In this document: positions 32,284-40,465 of the stretch, one piece after another
Layout of the letters: the number at the start of each line of letters is the position of its first letter
Numbering within the stretch: the first letter of the stretch is position 1
From: a virus
Virus record (IMG/VR): IMGVR_UViG_3300010885_027186
Location: 1 to 54,780 of that record
Length of the DNA stretch: 54,780 nt
Direction: 5' to 3' (one strand)
Translations under genes and position numbers: made by a program
Notes under the pieces: model-generated
What the model was told of the DNA's origin: nothing
The model's database searches: none
What the model saw: the letters and a program-made list of their open reading frames with translations, nothing else

Positions 32284-33851
32284 TACATCATGCTCATGAC
32301 AAAGGGCAAAGGTTCAATAAAATTATCACTGTGGTCTCTCATTTGTGTATCCAAGTCCTGATGATAGCTTTGTAACACTTGTAGCATGCGCACTGCCAAC
32401 AAACTACTCATTACCAAATCATCGGTTTCCCCGATCTTGGCAGCATAGCTTGCGCCAGATGCTACAAAATTCTTGAGTTCGCTCACAAGGCTACGACTGT
32501 TAATGGTCATTCGGTTGCTTTCGATCAAGTGTTTGAGTTTTGCACATGCAACCAATTTGGGTTTGTTTGACGTGTTAAATCCCTTGCGGAATCTACGACT
32601 GCCCCTGCTGCCAGGTTCACTCAAGAAGTAACCAGGGATATTTTCTTCTCCGTATTCTGCAATAGAAATCAAGGCAGCTTCGCCTATGGTATTGTTTTCC
32701 ACAGAAAAGTAAATGCTTTTGGGATCACGCACTATTTCATTGATGTGTTGTACAATGTTTGCCAAGGTTCTAACTTGTGTGGGTATGTCACTTTTGTTGT
32801 GGCGCCACTCGGCTATTTGTTCTGTAGTGTTAGCTTCGAACACTTGTATGGCAGAGGGATCTCCGCCTGTACCCAGGCTGGGGTCCAGTGATACAACATA
32901 AATTCTATCACGCAACGGGCGTTTGTACCAGCGCACTTCACCTGTTTTATACAAGGGATCTATACCTTGCAAGTCAAATAGCTTGGCTGGTGCAATTAGT
33001 GTTTCATCATTGATGATGAATTCACAATCCATCTCTCGACGAAAACGATCCACACCCAGGGCCGCACGTTGTTGTTTGGCCCAGCTTTCATCACGATCAG
33101 GATGTTCGTTCCAGAAACTGCGATATGCCTTGAATCCGTTTACACCAACGTTGGTGGGGTTGCCGAATTCATCTTCACAGCGATTGGCTCCTTTCCATAA
33201 CAGCGCAAATTGATCTTCGTCCGAGTTAGGAGTTGATGTAATAATTGCTTTACCACCAGTTGCTAGTGTGGGGCTAATAGAAGTCCAAAACTCTGTGGCA
33301 ATAGTGGGTCGCACAAATGCAAACTCATCTGCGTATAATAGGGAGATAGACATACCACGACCGGTATTTTCAGTAGTTGTTGCTGACACAATACGACTAC
33401 CATTGTCAAAGTCCAAGTTACCTTTGTTATAACTGGTAACGCCTGCACGTATGTGATCTGGTACTGATTCGTAAGCATAGCGAATACGTTGCATGATCTC
33501 TTGCGAGCCTGTGTATTTGTGTGCGGCAACTAGAATTGTTGAATCGGGCACAAACATAGCATACCACAGCAAGTAACCAGCGGCACTTGTTGACTTACCC
33601 GTCTGTCGAGGCATCATGGAGATTGAGAATCGATTTTGGTGGTAGGTATCAATTAGCCTACGCTGATACTCAAAGGGATGATACAACATTCTACCACGTG
33701 TGGGGTGTTGTATATAAAAGAAGTTGTCCATGAAGTACATGGGACCATCATCGGGGTCTGCACAAAGAGCAAATTCTTGTATTTGCTCGTCAGTGTACAT
33801 GGCCCGGGAATAAGGCGATTTGACTAAGGCTGGTTCGTTAACTGTGGGCAT
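32283..33851 (-). CDS. 17: Terminase large subunit gp17
   Basis: DNA-packaging motor with ATPase and nuclease domains. Walker A-type MPRQTGKST (80-88), Walker B LLYADEFAFV with DE at 174-175, coupling motif ITSTPN, and the RNase H-type nuclease VVSLDPSLGTGGDP (D about 322), with later acidic residues in IGETDDLVMS. The start is taken at ATG 33851 (MPTVNEPALVKS), eight bases after the nuclease gene; an in-frame ATG at 34007 would run 149 bases into that gene. 522 residues is normal. The TTAAATA box lies four bases before the ATG. Confidence 0.93.
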   Translation of the reverse strand: MPTVNEPALVKSPYSRAMYTDEQIQEFALCADPDDGPMYFMDNFFYIQHPTRGRMLYHPFEYQRRLIDTYHQNRFSISMMPRQTGKSTSAAGYLLWYAMFVPDSTILVAAHKYTGSQEIMQRIRYAYESVPDHIRAGVTSYNKGNLDFDNGSRIVSATTTENTGRGMSISLLYADEFAFVRPTIATEFWTSISPTLATGGKAIITSTPNSDEDQFALLWKGANRCEDEFGNPTNVGVNGFKAYRSFWNEHPDRDESWAKQQRAALGVDRFRREMDCEFIINDETLIAPAKLFDLQGIDPLYKTGEVRWYKRPLRDRIYVVSLDPSLGTGGDPSAIQVFEANTTEQIAEWRHNKSDIPTQVRTLANIVQHINEIVRDPKSIYFSVENNTIGEAALISIAEYGEENIPGYFLSEPGSRGSRRFRKGFNTSNKPKLVACAKLKHLIESNRMTINSRSLVSELKNFVASGASYAAKIGETDDLVMSSLLAVRMLQVLQSYHQDLDTQMRDHSDNFIEPLPFVMSMM

Positions 33852-33855
33852 GCCA

Positions 33856-33862
33856 TATTTAA
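33856..33862 (-). promoter_or_regulatory. Late-type promoter box TTAAATA before gp17
   Basis: TTAAATA on the minus strand four bases before the gp17 ATG, overlapping the stop of the nuclease gene. No Shine-Dalgarno sequence. Chance occurrence in AT-rich sequence cannot be excluded. Confidence 0.35.
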
Positions 33863-34668
33863 TCGGCTTTGCCGCACCGGGCCCTTTTTGCGTTGGTGAG
33901 TGCACCGTAGTCAACTGGCCATTCTGTGCCAGGTGCCAGTTCCTTTGCTCCAGCTGGCAAGCCAAACTTGACGCCTGCATATTCTTGAATCTGTGCAATA
34001 GGTGCACGGAATTTGGTCAAGTCGTTGCCTAAGTTTTGGTAGGGCTTGACGTGTGGGAAGTTCCAGCCTGCAATTTCTTTAGTGGCATTGTTGATCACAA
34101 TCTTGTAAAAGCCATGTGGCACAATTACGCCATTGCCAATTACATCGTCCTTGGCACCATAAAACGCACCCACATAAATTGTGTAAGGCTGATTGCGTTG
34201 TACTGTCCACCCACGTATTGCTGTTTCTAATAACTTCCAGATTCCACGATTGAGTGATCCGTGTTGTGGATACATGTTGGTCATCAAGAATGACTCGTAC
34301 TCTACTTGTTCGCTCCAGGATAAGTCACCGTCAGGTGCGGCATGTCCTTTGTCATAACCTGTGCCAGCATAGTCGTCTGGCTTGGCACCACCCGGAACTG
34401 AACGATCAGCAACAAAGGCGTTGGTTCTTGGCCAGCATCCCAATGCATTAGGTGGTGTTAATGTGTAAGCAACGTACACAGGGATCTTAACAGGAGCATC
34501 ATATGCCACAAAGTATGCTTCTCTGCAGATAGGTTGTGCTGGTCTCTGTGTTTGTGCAAACCCGTACGGATTGTGTACTTGACAGGCTTGTACAGGATTA
34601 GGAGCACGTTGGTCCCAAGCAAACGCTTGTGTGGATAAAAGTAATAGTGTTAAGAGTATTTTTTTCAT
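33859..34668 (-). CDS. Secreted DNA/RNA non-specific endonuclease (NUC1 family)
   Basis: 269 residues. A Sec signal peptide is clear: MKK, the hydrophobic ILLTLLLLSTQ, then AFA before W18. The mature part has YDKGHAAP (D106-P112), a variant of the DRGHMAP motif with the catalytic His109, then MTNMYPQHGSLNRGIWKLLE with the metal-binding Asn and the NRGIW block. The family cuts DNA and RNA without sequence preference and needs Mg. The signal peptide predicts export to the periplasm or outside. Six Cys in the mature part could form disulfides. It starts in TAATG with the upstream fibre-like gene and lies just before gp17. Confidence 0.88.
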   Translation of the reverse strand: MKKILLTLLLLSTQAFAWDQRAPNPVQACQVHNPYGFAQTQRPAQPICREAYFVAYDAPVKIPVYVAYTLTPPNALGCWPRTNAFVADRSVPGGAKPDDYAGTGYDKGHAAPDGDLSWSEQVEYESFLMTNMYPQHGSLNRGIWKLLETAIRGWTVQRNQPYTIYVGAFYGAKDDVIGNGVIVPHGFYKIVINNATKEIAGWNFPHVKPYQNLGNDLTKFRAPIAQIQEYAGVKFGLPAGAKELAPGTEWPVDYGALTNAKRARCGKAD

Positions 34669-35270
34669 TATGCTATTTGATATATACCACAGAGGTCAAA
34701 GTGACTACCGGTACTAGTACCGTTGACTGGTGTGTTATATTTCCAGGCCAAGTCTGTGGTGCTGCCAGAATAGTACAGTTTGTGAACTGTGGTACTGACT
34801 GCTGTGTCTGTAATACCAGCAATGTGAAACAGTGACGGGGATCCTGGGCCAGTGGTTTGGTGCAGGGTGCCGCCGGCCATACGTATGGTCTGAGCAGCCG
34901 CGAATGGCAAAGTAATTTGATATTGCAGAGTTCCAAAATTGGTGCAGGTAGCAAAATCCACATATACCTGAAAATAACAAAGTGGGCCCATCAATGTGTA
35001 TGATGCTGTGACTGTTGCGCCAGCAGTGGTGCTTGATGCATCAGTCCACTGTGGTTCAAACGCTGTGGGGTTAGTAACGCCAGATCCGTATGCTACCAAA
35101 TTTAAATTTCCGTTGGTGTTCCCTACGTAAAGGTCTTGTGTGAGTTGATCAACCACAAGTTCGCTGGGTCTAGCAACACCATTGTAATTTTGCACAGTGA
35201 TCTGTGCATTGTCTTTCATATCAGCACGTGAAATGCCGGTTATGTTGTTGTATGGTGGTGGATTTGCCAT
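34668..35270 (-). CDS. Fibre-like virion protein
   Basis: 200 residues. The N-terminus (NPPPYNNITGISRADMKDNA followed by QNYNGVARPSELVVDQLTQD and LYVGNTNGN) is a module seen at the start of marine phage fibre or tail proteins, in which RPSELVVD/LYVGN is the usual pattern. The C-terminal 130 residues form a beta sandwich-type domain with several Gly, Thr and Cys (YFQVYVDFATCTNFG). A role in binding a surface is inferred. A TTAAATA box lies 14 bases before the ATG. Confidence 0.65.
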   Translation of the reverse strand: MANPPPYNNITGISRADMKDNAQITVQNYNGVARPSELVVDQLTQDLYVGNTNGNLNLVAYGSGVTNPTAFEPQWTDASSTTAGATVTASYTLMGPLCYFQVYVDFATCTNFGTLQYQITLPFAAAQTIRMAGGTLHQTTGPGSPSLFHIAGITDTAVSTTVHKLYYSGSTTDLAWKYNTPVNGTSTGSHFDLCGIYQIA

Positions 35271-35284
35271 TTTATTTTATTGGA

Positions 35285-35291
35285 TATTTAA
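35285..35291 (-). promoter_or_regulatory. Late-type promoter box TTAAATA
   Basis: TTAAATA on the minus strand, 14 bases before the ATG at 35270, overlapping the stop of the gene upstream. Confidence 0.35.
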
Positions 35292-35602
35292 AAAATGCCA
35301 TTGGTATCAATGCCAGCATTGCGTTTAATTGATGCTAGTTCATCTGCACCGTCTGCACATTGCTCGTCATGAGCATGGTCTACTCCGAGTAGACCCTTGA
35401 CCAATTCCATTTTGCGCTGTAGTGGAGATACCATAGGTTCATTATCAGCACCAGCATCCAGATTGTCAACGTTGTCTATTTCTACACCTGCACTAGCAGG
35501 GCTCATCTCAGCACGATTTTGCAGTCGTTCGTCGGCACCACCTGGGTCGTCTTGTTGATCAATTGCGTCGGCAGCACGTCGTAATAGGTCGCTAATTTTC
35601 AT
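35288..35602 (-). CDS. Small acidic protein, possibly packaged
   Basis: 104 residues, acidic. It starts MKISDLLRRAADAIDQQ and has MSPASAGVEIDNVDNLDAG and a SPLQRKMELVKGLLGVDHAH segment. The start overlaps the preceding stop (ATGA) in a row of similar small genes that carry capsid-targeting-like N-termini, although its own N-terminus lacks the terminal Glu site. Function unknown. Confidence 0.55.
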   Translation of the reverse strand: MKISDLLRRAADAIDQQDDPGGADERLQNRAEMSPASAGVEIDNVDNLDAGADNEPMVSPLQRKMELVKGLLGVDHAHDEQCADGADELASIKRNAGIDTNGIF

Positions 35603-35988
35603 CTTGGATATCCTTTGAATGCTTTTACCGGGCTCTTGGTGTCAACGAAACCAGGTTCTGTGCTGGCAGGGGTTGACACTAGTCGTTTACCACCTGGTGT
35701 GTTGGTCATTCGTAATGCGGCATCAATAATTTGATCTACACTAGGCGCCATGCCTGCAACAATACCGTGCTCGCCAAAAGCTGTTTCGTCGTGCCATTCA
35801 GGCAAGTTGGGGTTTACTTCATCTTTAACAGCTTCGCTTCTTGCTCGTGCAATAGCCACACCAAATCTATAATTTCTATATGGATCAGCGGCGCTGAGTC
35901 CCGGGATTACATAAGTGTAACGCATGGGGTCAGCTTGCTCAGGTGGCAACTTGGCTGCCTGCTCTGTAATAAACTCACGGGCTCTCAT
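35599..35988 (-). CDS. Small protein with capsid-targeting-like N-terminus
   Basis: 129 residues. MRAREFITEQ resembles the T4 internal-protein targeting sequence MKTYQEFIAEA, with ITE as a possible prohead-protease cleavage site (I-x-E). The C-terminus SPVKAFKGYPR is almost identical to SPVKSFKGYPR of the next upstream gene, and the DNA of both gene ends is nearly identical. The middle (YRFGVAIARARSEAVKDEVN) is mixed helical. Packaging into the capsid is inferred. Confidence 0.6.
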   Translation of the reverse strand: MRAREFITEQAAKLPPEQADPMRYTYVIPGLSAADPYRNYRFGVAIARARSEAVKDEVNPNLPEWHDETAFGEHGIVAGMAPSVDQIIDAALRMTNTPGGKRLVSTPASTEPGFVDTKSPVKAFKGYPR

Positions 35989-36353
35989 CTTGGATAGCCT
36001 TTGAATGATTTTACCGGACTGACGATGTTTACGGCTGGGTGTTCTTCACTTTTTAGATCGCCCTTGTTTAAATCTTTGTATTCAGCGCCAGCGGCCTTGT
36101 AACCTTTGATCAACATCTGTTGTTCTTCTTCGGTGTAAGGGTGGGCACTACGATCTTTACCAATCCAAGATTCACCATCAAGATCAGGAACAAATGTTCC
36201 ATCAGTAGATGCCACTGCCATCATCACACGATTTAATGTGTATGTGCTGTCAGTGCGTGATGGATCAAAAAATAAATTCAAGCCAATAGTGGGATTCTGT
36301 TGGCGTCGAGTAATTTTACCTCTTGACTCATGGATAAATTCTGTTGCTCGCAT
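35985..36353 (-). CDS. Small protein with capsid-targeting-like N-terminus
   Basis: 122 residues. MRATEFIHES fits the same pattern as its neighbour (I-H-E as cleavage site), and it ends SPVKSFKGYPR. Between, LNLFFDPSRTDSTYTLNRVM and HPYTEEEQQMLIKGYKAAG suggest a small mixed domain related to that of the gene at 35599-35988 (both contain a row RFGVA/NRVMMA then acid turns). It is coupled to that gene by ATGA. It is probably a diverged tandem copy. Confidence 0.6.
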   Translation of the reverse strand: MRATEFIHESRGKITRRQQNPTIGLNLFFDPSRTDSTYTLNRVMMAVASTDGTFVPDLDGESWIGKDRSAHPYTEEEQQMLIKGYKAAGAEYKDLNKGDLKSEEHPAVNIVSPVKSFKGYPR

Positions 36354-36356
36354 GGA

Positions 36357-36632
36357 TTAGACTTGTCTTACTGCGTACTTGCCTGATGTAGTTGTGCCTA
36401 CTTCTTCAATTGTGCATGTGCCTACAACTGTGAGTTGATTGCCCACTCCCACAAATACGTCCTTAGAACTGTTGGCTGGCACTGATGGCGGGGCAGAATA
36501 CAGGTTACCTGTGGCACTGGGATACAAAATATTGACTTGAAAAGTCACAGGACTTGTCCCAGCATTGATCCTAGCTTTGTCTGTGTAAATTACTTGGTTA
36601 GTAGCACTAGTATATACGTTTGCTTGACTCAT
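36357..36632 (-). CDS. Small virion-type protein
   Basis: 91 residues, beta-prone, with no charged cluster: INAGTSPVTFQVNILYPSAT, PPSVPANSSKDVFVGVGNQL and CTIEEVGTTTSGKYAVRQV. The pattern suits a head decoration or tail accessory protein. AAAGGAA precedes the ATG. It follows the gene at 36636-37157 by three bases. No specific homology recognised. Confidence 0.55.
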   Translation of the reverse strand: MSQANVYTSATNQVIYTDKARINAGTSPVTFQVNILYPSATGNLYSAPPSVPANSSKDVFVGVGNQLTVVGTCTIEEVGTTTSGKYAVRQV

Positions 36633-36635
36633 CGA

Positions 36636-37157
36636 TTATGTTCCTTTATTAATGTTGGCTAATTCTAATACACGATATAAATCTTTAGAAGATTCAGACA
36701 ACTCTTTGTCATGCCCGTACTCATCAGCAAGCCTGTTAACTACAATTTCTAAAATTTCTTCAAAATCATCATCAGGATGTAAACCATTATCTGTTGCCGC
36801 AGTGTCGTACATGTTGTCAAGAATTTGAGACACATACTTTTCTTCTGGGGTGCCAGGACGGGTCATAATGTCATATGCATCTAGTGTTCCATTGATGATA
36901 TCTTGAATTACTTGGTCAACATCGCCCATGCCTTCGTCGATAACACCAGAGGTAGGTCCAGTGGGCTCAAGAGCTAGAGTCTTTGCAACCAATTGTCCAG
37001 CACCTTCATCTTCGTTTGTGTAGCCCATGGCTCGATTATTTCCCACAGCTCCGTACCGACGTATGGTCTCTAATAGCTGACGAGTTTTTTTATCGCTAGC
37101 TACCGGAGCACAAGGTTCAATCTTGGTCTCTGCTATGTAATCGCGTAGGCTTTTCAT
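36636..37157 (-). CDS. Protein with capsid-targeting-like N-terminus
   Basis: 173 residues, acidic. MKSLRDYIAETKIEP matches the T4 targeting pattern (MKTYQEFIAEA) with IAE as a possible protease site. The rest contains DEGMGDVDQVIQDIINGTLD and a DDDFEEILEIVVNRLADEYG helix. Its start overlaps by one base the stop of the 716-residue gene. Likely a packaged or prohead-associated protein, inferred from the N-terminus and location. Confidence 0.6.
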   Translation of the reverse strand: MKSLRDYIAETKIEPCAPVASDKKTRQLLETIRRYGAVGNNRAMGYTNEDEGAGQLVAKTLALEPTGPTSGVIDEGMGDVDQVIQDIINGTLDAYDIMTRPGTPEEKYVSQILDNMYDTAATDNGLHPDDDFEEILEIVVNRLADEYGHDKELSESSKDLYRVLELANINKGT

Positions 37158-39307
37158 TATGCAATTCGCTTGTACAATTCAACAACGTCGTTGCTCTCGG
37201 CCATGGGGCCTTGGCGAGCAGGTTGGCGGTTGAACGGAGCACCTACTGTTTGGCCAGTATCTTTACGACCGTCTAATCCACCGCTAAGACCATTCACCAT
37301 GTAGTCGGTGTCTGCGTATTCAGTGTTGTCACCAGAGTTGGCTAGATCTTCTTCAACATGATCGCACCCGCAATCACTTGATCCACAACCGGGGCATACT
37401 GCGCCGTAACCTTCACTTTGGCCACCAACACCAGCCAAGTTCAACAACTGGCTTAGTTTAACTGCATCTTCATCTGTGGCTGTTACTGTTAGACTCTTTT
37501 TGCCGTCTTGGTCAGCACTCATGTTAACACTCATGCCTTCGTTGAGAACCGTTTTGAGTTTGGAGTTGAAGCTTTCAGCAATGGTGCTTTCATATACACC
37601 TTTACCAAAAGTCATACCGCCCGAGCCATTGGATGCTTTGCCACCTGCGGCAGGTGCTACACTTCCGGACACTGTGTTTTCTTCAACTTCGTCTTTTTTC
37701 TTTTCTTTACGATCTTTTTTGTCATCGTACTCAATGTCTTTTGTGACTTTCTTACCGGCTTTTTCAGCTCGGTTGTCGTCCTTGCCTTTGTGACCTTCGT
37801 CGTGCTCGATGTCTTTGGCAACTCGCTTGCCAGCTTTTTCGGCATGTTGATCTTCTTTGTCTGTAGACTCTTCTTCTACCTTGCCAGCTTTTTTGGCTTT
37901 CCAGGTAGTAGCATAAGCAATAGCTTTGTCTTTACCGCTTAGATTACCATCTTTGCTCAAGGATTTTTTAATACCTTTGACCATGCGTTCAGCCTTTTCA
38001 CCAGGAGGAGCTTTTTCTTCAACTGGTTGTGCACCTTGGCTCAACTTGTACTTGAGTAACTTGACTAAATCATTCCATACTTCACGACCCTGTGGATCAG
38101 ATATGAATGACTTAAGACTAGTTGCCAGTTGCCAGGCTTTTTGTAATTCACTACCAGAGAATGATGCGGCTTCTTCAAGGTCGCCTTCACGAGTCATCAG
38201 CTTGGACTTGCCGCTTGGGCCCTTGGCTCCAATACTCTTGCCAGCACCTTTACCACCTGGGCGTCCACGGCCGCGCTTCTCGCCCGGTTTGTCATCATCT
38301 GTTCCAACTGAGTGGCCTGTGTTGGGATCGACTCTACGTGTTACTTTACGACCAGTTGCTGTATGTTCAATGTCGTGCAATGCGCCATGTTCAATACTGC
38401 CAATTTTGGGTCGTTCAATATGTGGACGCTTGTGTGCTGTAAATGGGCTGTGACCTTCTTCGTCCATTTCAGCACTACGACCCATGCCGCCGCCTAGTGC
38501 TTTCTTCATGGCTTCTGCAGCCACGTCGCCTAGCATTTCGTCAACTTCTTTCTTGGCGCCAGCAATCTTGTCAGCAAATGTAATTTTGTCTGTGGGTGGT
38601 GCCAGTTTAGCAAATGACTTTTGTTTGGGAGTCATTGTGAATGCTCCTTCGACCATGTAGTCAGCTGTGGCAATAGCGTCATCTTGACTTTCTGTAAAGT
38701 AACGGCTTTCCACAATTTCTTGTCCTTTGCTAAACACACGCACATGGAATTCGTTATAGGCTGTGTCGCAATACACCTTAGCTGTTTGATCGGCGCCTTC
38801 TTTTACAGCAACCAACTTGATTGATTCTTTCATACCAAGTTCTTGTTTGCGTCTTGCTAGGCCAGCTGATGTTGTTGGGCTATTGGTTTTTTCTTTTTCA
38901 AGATCTTGCATTTTCATCTTCCAGTCAGGACCTTGCGCTTTGCGTTGCACAGCGGGAATTTGGCTCTTGTCCGGGGCAGCCTGATATGCGCCTTCTTCTA
39001 CTTGATCTTCTTCTAGCTTGCCAGCTTTGGCCAACTTGTTGCGAACAGCACCTGCTACACGCTCACCAGCAGCCTTGCTGCCATATTTGGCCCCAGCTGA
39101 CTTAGCAATCTTAGCAAAGTTCTTGCCTGGCTTGCCTTCGTCTTTGCCTTCAGCCACTTCTTTATCAGCTACAGCTTTTTTAAATGTTTCTTTTTTGTTG
39201 CCGTCTTTGTCAATGTCCAGGAAGTCAGGTTTGGCCTTGCCTTCGTTCAGTGTTTGACGAGCCGCCAAGTCACTCAGCTTTTTGTTTAAGTCGTAAAAAA
39301 ATGTCAT
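37157..39307 (-). CDS. Large low-complexity charged protein, possible internal head or scaffold protein
   Basis: 716 residues. MTFFYDLNKKLSDLAARQTL followed by NEGKAKPDFLDIDKDGNKKE starts it; LNE/G could be a prohead-protease site. Long stretches are Lys/Glu/Asp-rich and disordered (KDRKEKKKDEVEENT, EEESTDKEDQHAEKAGKRVA) with repeated VxKDIEHDE and VTKDIEYDD units. A Cys cluster CPGCGSSDCGCDH near residue 665 could bind zinc. I recall similar N-termini in marine T4-like phages. Packaging in the head, or core scaffold, is likely but not proven. AAGGAAA precedes the ATG. Confidence 0.6.
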   Translation of the reverse strand: MTFFYDLNKKLSDLAARQTLNEGKAKPDFLDIDKDGNKKETFKKAVADKEVAEGKDEGKPGKNFAKIAKSAGAKYGSKAAGERVAGAVRNKLAKAGKLEEDQVEEGAYQAAPDKSQIPAVQRKAQGPDWKMKMQDLEKEKTNSPTTSAGLARRKQELGMKESIKLVAVKEGADQTAKVYCDTAYNEFHVRVFSKGQEIVESRYFTESQDDAIATADYMVEGAFTMTPKQKSFAKLAPPTDKITFADKIAGAKKEVDEMLGDVAAEAMKKALGGGMGRSAEMDEEGHSPFTAHKRPHIERPKIGSIEHGALHDIEHTATGRKVTRRVDPNTGHSVGTDDDKPGEKRGRGRPGGKGAGKSIGAKGPSGKSKLMTREGDLEEAASFSGSELQKAWQLATSLKSFISDPQGREVWNDLVKLLKYKLSQGAQPVEEKAPPGEKAERMVKGIKKSLSKDGNLSGKDKAIAYATTWKAKKAGKVEEESTDKEDQHAEKAGKRVAKDIEHDEGHKGKDDNRAEKAGKKVTKDIEYDDKKDRKEKKKDEVEENTVSGSVAPAAGGKASNGSGGMTFGKGVYESTIAESFNSKLKTVLNEGMSVNMSADQDGKKSLTVTATDEDAVKLSQLLNLAGVGGQSEGYGAVCPGCGSSDCGCDHVEEDLANSGDNTEYADTDYMVNGLSGGLDGRKDTGQTVGAPFNRQPARQGPMAESNDVVELYKRIA

Positions 39308-39316
39308 GTTGTTTCC

Positions 39317-39919
39317 TTATTTTCTAAAGCCGGTTGTTGGCTTGGGGGGTCGTTTAACTGCTGTCATGGGGCTCTTAACGCCCATGGGCAAATCGTTTGT
39401 TGTTTCAGCAGGAGGAGTCTTGCCGCCAGCCACTGTCCAGGTTGCATCTTCTGCAGAATTCTTGACCACTTGTTTGTCTTTACCAACAGCGGCATAATCC
39501 TTCTTGAGATCTTTTTGTTCTTTATTGTCAGCAGGATATGGACTGTTGAGCAGGTCTTTGTTTTGTTCTTCAATTCCCAGCAACTCTTTGTCCATGCCTT
39601 CGGCCCAGTCACGCTGAACAATGCAAATGCGATTTTCATCAAAGCCCAACAATCTAGCAACTTGTTGAACTTGTGGAGGAGTTACAGGGTAACGAAATGT
39701 CACATCCATCATGTTCACAGACTCGTTAGGGAAATCTGGAAAGTCCATGTGTCGACTCATGATTGGGGTTGATTTAATTTCACCCATTGATGCGGGATCA
39801 AACTTTTTGAGTTGATCTTTGAGTTGTTTAACAAACTCAGCGGGCACATCACCTACAATTTTGATTCGATAATCAAAGGTTTGTGTGCTTTCGGTCAAAT
39901 ATTGTGCAAATGTTTTCAT
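39317..39919 (-). CDS. Protein with capsid-targeting-like N-terminus
   Basis: 200 residues. MKTFAQYLTES is the closest match in the window to the T4 targeting sequence MKTYQEFIAEA, with LTE as the possible cleavage site. The domain after it, FDYRIKIVGDVPAEFVKQLK and PVTPPQVQQVARLLGFDENR, looks like a small alpha/beta fold. The C-terminus VKRPPKPTTGFRK is basic. AGGA precedes the ATG and an ATAAATA box lies 18 bases upstream. Probably packaged inside the capsid; inferred. Confidence 0.65.
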   Translation of the reverse strand: MKTFAQYLTESTQTFDYRIKIVGDVPAEFVKQLKDQLKKFDPASMGEIKSTPIMSRHMDFPDFPNESVNMMDVTFRYPVTPPQVQQVARLLGFDENRICIVQRDWAEGMDKELLGIEEQNKDLLNSPYPADNKEQKDLKKDYAAVGKDKQVVKNSAEDATWTVAGGKTPPAETTNDLPMGVKSPMTAVKRPPKPTTGFRK

Positions 39920-39936
39920 TTGTGGAATCCTATATG

Positions 39937-40461
39937 TTATTTATCGGTGTTGGGCTTTTCTGCATCGCGCGATACTAAGGCTCGCAACAGTTCATTACGA
40001 TCTAATACACGACCTTGACCAGTGGGCACGTCAGCATCTTCACCGGCTGCTGATTGATCCAACTTGGCTTTTTTAAGTTGTAGATCAATTATCTTGAGTT
40101 TTTTATTGAGCTTGGCTGTTTTGGCAGTAATAGCATGTCCTAGCATTGCTCCGGCAACTGCAAATATTTCACTGGCATATCGGCTATCAACTTGCATGCC
40201 AAGGTCCATGAGATTGTCAAAACTTTCAGTGGCCTTGGTTGCCAATGCATCCATTTCGTGGTCTGACGCTTCTAGGTCACGCACTGCTGGCAGGGCCTGT
40301 TCGATCTTGTCTAGTGTAGCAAGACTTTCGGGTAAAGTAGGTAATGTGGATTGAAGATCACTATCGGGTCGAGTGACGTCGGTGTCTAATATGTCTGGCG
40401 CGGCCTCAGAGCTGGGAAGATCAAATAATTCTTCAAGATTTCGATTGGATGCAAGATTCAT
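39937..40461 (-). CDS. 16: Terminase small subunit gp16
   Basis: 174 residues from ATG 40461 (MNLASNRNLEELFDLP); an ATG at 40503 is in frame but overlaps gp4 by 35 bases. NLEELFDLPSSE, LEASDHEMDALATKATESFD and NLMDLGMQVDSRYASEIF then KLNKKLKIIDLQLKKAKLD are the helical pattern of marine T4-like small terminases: an N-terminal linear segment, a coiled-coil core and a basic helix. It recognises and regulates packaging of concatemeric DNA by gp17. It is 6 kb away from gp17, a shuffled order compared with T4. Confidence 0.8.
   Translation of the reverse strand: MNLASNRNLEELFDLPSSEAAPDILDTDVTRPDSDLQSTLPTLPESLATLDKIEQALPAVRDLEASDHEMDALATKATESFDNLMDLGMQVDSRYASEIFAVAGAMLGHAITAKTAKLNKKLKIIDLQLKKAKLDQSAAGEDADVPTGQGRVLDRNELLRALVSRDAEKPNTDK
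39938..39944 (-). promoter_or_regulatory. Late-type promoter box ATAAATA
   Basis: ATAAATA on the minus strand, 18 bases before the ATG at 39919, overlapping the end of the gp16 gene. AGGA lies between box and ATG. Confidence 0.45.
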
Positions 40462-40465
40462 GCGG

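Noticed and set aside
33851-34007. Longer gp17 start at 34007
   Set aside because: The extra 52 residues would overlap the nuclease gene by 149 bases and do not resemble gp17; ATG 33851 follows the nuclease stop directly.
37476-38453. Several long plus-strand frames opposite the 716-residue protein
   Set aside because: They mirror the Lys/Glu-rich codons (ctt/ttc runs) of the real gene and encode Phe/Ser/Leu-rich sequence without motifs.
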